A DNA stretch of 64,000 nt, from positions 22 through 64,021 of the forward strand of contig NZ_JAECMT010000001.1 of NCBI RefSeq assembly GCF_016019935.1, given 5' to 3'. Origin of the DNA: Paenibacillus sp. GSMTC-2017. GTDB lineage: Bacteria > Bacillota > Bacilli > Paenibacillales > Paenibacillaceae. The notes below the pieces were generated by a model. The model saw nothing but the letters and a program-made list of their open reading frames with translations, did no database searches and was not told the DNA's origin. Numbering within the stretch: position 1 is the first letter of the stretch; the number at the start of each line of letters is the position of its first letter. Below are positions 61,992 through 64,000 of the stretch, in pieces. Position numbers and translations under genes: made by a program.

Positions 61992-62495
61992 ATGCTTGTT
62001 GAATATTTAGAAGAATGGTCCTATATTGCTGTATTTCTTTTATCTGCGATTCCATGGGTTGAATCTGTAGTTGTTGTTCCTCTCGGTATCTACATTGGAT
62101 TAGACCCAATTGCCGTAACTACACTTGGCTTTCTAGGAAACTGGGTAGTTGTATTACTTATTGTATTGTTGTTTGACCGTTTTAACCAATGGAGAGCGAA
62201 AAGAAGAGCTGCCAAATATGGACCCGACTATAAAGATAAAGAAAAAGGGAAGAAATACGAACGTGCACATAAAATATTTGTGAAATATGGATTGCCTGGT
62301 CTAGCTGTAATTGGCCCAATTCTAATTGGAACAGATATAGTAGCGGCATTCGCAATGATCTTCCTTGCTCCTCGCAATAAAGTAATTTTGTGGATGACAC
62401 TTGGTCTAGCTTTCTGGTCAATTGTAATTGGAGTCGTTACGCACTTTGGGCTCGACACATTCGAACTTATTCGTACTGACCTATATACAAAATAA
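61992..62495 (+). CDS. Small multidrug export family membrane protein
   Basis: A 167-residue membrane protein with four or five helices (YIAVFLLSAIPWVESVVVVP, TLGFLGNWVVVLLIVLLFDR, GLAVIGPILIGTDIVAAFAM, LWMTLGLAFWSIVIGVVTHF). The central cytoplasmic loop is very basic (RAKRRAAKYGPDYKDKEKGK). This matches the Sm_multidrug_ex family, whose name is historical and whose real substrate is uncertain. GAAGGAG lies about 11 bases before ATG 61992. Single-gene unit with terminator. Confidence 0.88.
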   Translation: MLVEYLEEWSYIAVFLLSAIPWVESVVVVPLGIYIGLDPIAVTTLGFLGNWVVVLLIVLLFDRFNQWRAKRRAAKYGPDYKDKEKGKKYERAHKIFVKYGLPGLAVIGPILIGTDIVAAFAMIFLAPRNKVILWMTLGLAFWSIVIGVVTHFGLDTFELIRTDLYTK

Positions 62496-62530
62496 TTACG
62501 TTTATTTTTACAATTAATAATGTAACAAAA

Positions 62531-62577
62531 AACAGTGTAGGGACAGGTAAAAAAACCTGGCTCGACACTGTTTTTTG
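62531..62577 (+). terminator. Rho-independent terminator
   Basis: Stem AACAGTGT (62531-62538) / ACACTGTT (62565-62572) enclosing AGGT/ACCT, then TTTT. Confidence 0.85.
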
Positions 62578-62620
62578 ATTAGAGAGTATATTCAATTACA
62601 GATTCAACTGTTGATCATGA

Positions 62621-63380
62621 TCAACTTGTCCAAGTATATAGTTGAGGCTGACCGTTATGACCCCATACGATCGTTTTTCCAAATTGAGTTTGCGTCCACT
62701 TCACATTTTCATACATTGCGATATCATGTTTTAAGAAAAATTCTGGATCAATTTCTCCAGAACCTGTAGTCGTAAATTGTTCGATAACACGAGCACTCTG
62801 TAATATCCATTCATATTCTTCAGTCTTATCGATGAGATCATCTTTATTTTGTTCCAGTATCGTAATGATTTGTTTGGCACTAGAAGCATACTTGTTTTTA
62901 TCTACCTATGGCAGAAACACATATTCGTTAATATGTTTTGTCACTGGAATAAGTTTTGTTATTTCTTTATTTAGTATTGGAAGTAGATAGGCTTGTTTCG
63001 TTTAACGTAGTCCGAGATTTTGTTATATAAATCTTCATCTATAGTCTACATATCCCTTCCAATAACACGAACTTTATTTTCATGTTTTGGGTCAGCATTA
63101 TATTCGTATATCCATTTAAACATATCTGTTATTTCTTTTGTGTTAAACATAGGAACGAGGTGATGACTAGGATCGCCTTCCCCAGTTTGAACGTATTGAT
63201 TTATTTTCAAAATAGTTCCCCAATCCATCTCTAATACAAGATTCGTAAAACCTTTTCAGTAATCAAATATTGAATAAGACGATGTTTCATCGTAAATAGT
63301 TCTCGCATACCGTGTGTGTTTTCACCTAAGCCTACAACAGAAGCAGATCCGATCATATCATTTATGACAAAATGTAATGA
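62621..63380 (-). pseudogene. Erythromycin-esterase-family gene, degraded
   Basis: On the minus strand pieces of one erythromycin esterase (EreA/EreB family) follow in order but in changing frames: VVGLGENTHGMRELFTMKHR (conserved GEATHG-like motif), then after a shift LVLEMDWGTILKINQYVQTG, a frame to NPK-like ADPKHENKVRVIGRDM and a stop at about 63046, TIDEDLYNKISDYVKRNKPI, and finally DEYEWILQSARV-like KTEEYEWILQSARVIEQFTT and TIVWGHNGQPQLYTWTS before a stop at 62621. The C-terminal end is missing. There are at least one frameshift and several stops, so no active product is expected. Confidence 0.75.
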
Positions 63381-63475
63381 TTACATGCTTTATTTTACTT
63401 GCTATTCATGCGCAAAGTGGTAATATTCCATACATACTAAAAATTGATTAACAGAAGATAGGTTGTGAGTATTAA

Positions 63476-64000
63476 ATGAGGACAGGCTTAATTTATGCTG
63501 TAATTGCATATACGATTTGGGGATTACTTCCTCTATATTGGAAGTGGTTTGAAAACATGCCCGCGAGTGAGATTTTGTCTCATCGTATTGTTTGGTCATT
63601 CGTAGTCGTTATCGGTATAGTTGCTATTAAGAAACGTTGGAAAGAACTTAAGATGACATTAACAGTCAAAGAAACCGTGTTGCCTCTCGTCTTTAGTAGT
63701 TTACTCATTACTGCGAATTGGCTCATCTTTATTTGGGCGGTAAATAACGAACAGGCTGTTGAAACAAGTATTGGCTATTATTTAACTCCACTCTTTAATG
63801 TTGTCATTGCTATTCTATTCCTCCGGGAAAAACCAACAGGAGGTCAATGGCTGGCAATCGCATTAGCAGGAACAGGTGTATTACTAATAGCAATTGATTA
63901 TGGCCGACTTCCATGGATATCTATTTCGCTTGCGCTAACCTTTGGTTTATATGGACTTGTTAAGAAAAAAGTGAAGATAGATGCGGCGATTGGGCTAGTT
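63476..64000 (+). CDS. rarD: EamA family transporter RarD (partial)
   Basis: The first 175 residues of a membrane transporter that runs off the right edge. It begins MRTGLIYAVIAYTIWGLLPL and contains YWKWFENMPASEILSHRIVW and ETSIGYYLTPLFNVVIAILF, the signature of the RarD (chloramphenicol-sensitive) branch of the drug/metabolite superfamily. Five helices are visible before the edge. The full protein should have ten. The true substrate is unknown despite the family name. The ribosome site is weak (AGAAGATAGG, about 14 bases upstream). Confidence 0.9.
   Translation, partial: MRTGLIYAVIAYTIWGLLPLYWKWFENMPASEILSHRIVWSFVVVIGIVAIKKRWKELKMTLTVKETVLPLVFSSLLITANWLIFIWAVNNEQAVETSIGYYLTPLFNVVIAILFLREKPTGGQWLAIALAGTGVLLIAIDYGRLPWISISLALTFGLYGLVKKKVKIDAAIGLV

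Overview
The window looks like chromosomal DNA of a low-GC, spore-forming member of the Bacillales, most plausibly Paenibacillaceae. This is inferred from AT-rich codon use, strong AGGAGG ribosome binding sites, U-tailed hairpin terminators after most units, Fur boxes, a T-box leader, an M29 aminopeptidase, a collagen-like exosporium-type protein and chitin-type AA10 lytic polysaccharide monooxygenases. No rRNA, tRNA, CRISPR array, prophage or intact insertion sequence was seen.

Layout, 1-17 kb: the tail of an amidohydrolase, a LysR regulator and metE (methionine synthesis); two exported proteins of unknown role; an alpha/beta hydrolase; an acetyltransferase and a sulfatase-modifying-factor-like protein; a carbohydrate ABC operon (two permeases, a membrane-fusion adaptor, a binding lipoprotein) with no ATPase gene; a divergent MocR regulator / aldo-keto reductase pair; and a two-gene oligopeptide-type permease operon. 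17-32 kb: two Fur-boxed siderophore genes (binding lipoprotein and an AraC regulator fused to a binding-protein domain), a GNAT enzyme, a class C beta-lactamase-like hydrolase, a HAD phosphatase, trhO, an M29 aminopeptidase, AraC plus LysE, a secreted discoidin/metallopeptidase, then a CPBP membrane protease, a NarL-type two-component system and a small secreted protein.

32-48 kb: the most unusual locus is a 793-residue protein carrying two isoprenoid-synthase-like regions, preceded by a 16-codon reading frame whose product ends in Cys-Trp-Phe-Leu, which has the form of a CaaX box. With the nearby CPBP protease (a superfamily that includes the eukaryotic CaaX protease Rce1) and a NarL-type kinase/regulator pair, it suggests a prenylated-peptide system, as an inference only. 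Next come two paralogous chitin-active LPMO genes about 8.5 kb apart, each with a matching long leader and a CcpA-like site. Between them lie a glyoxalase-family gene, a kinase of the aminoglycoside phosphotransferase family, a CBS protein and an ABC exporter followed by an OmpR-type two-component system.

48-64 kb: a T-box controlled proS, a MarR/SDR operon, sdaAB-sdaAA (serine dehydratase), an alpha/beta hydrolase, a collagen-like protein, a CopD-like membrane protein, an MFS drug exporter divergent from a BmrR-like MerR regulator, a small-multidrug-export family protein and the start of rarD. Gene decay is clear at several places: a gene with an in-frame TGA at 36.4 kb, a lysR and a purA that both lack their 5' ends and face away from a short junction at 47.8 kb, a response regulator with an internal deletion at 61.3 kb, and an erythromycin esterase with frameshifts and stops at 62.6-63.4 kb.
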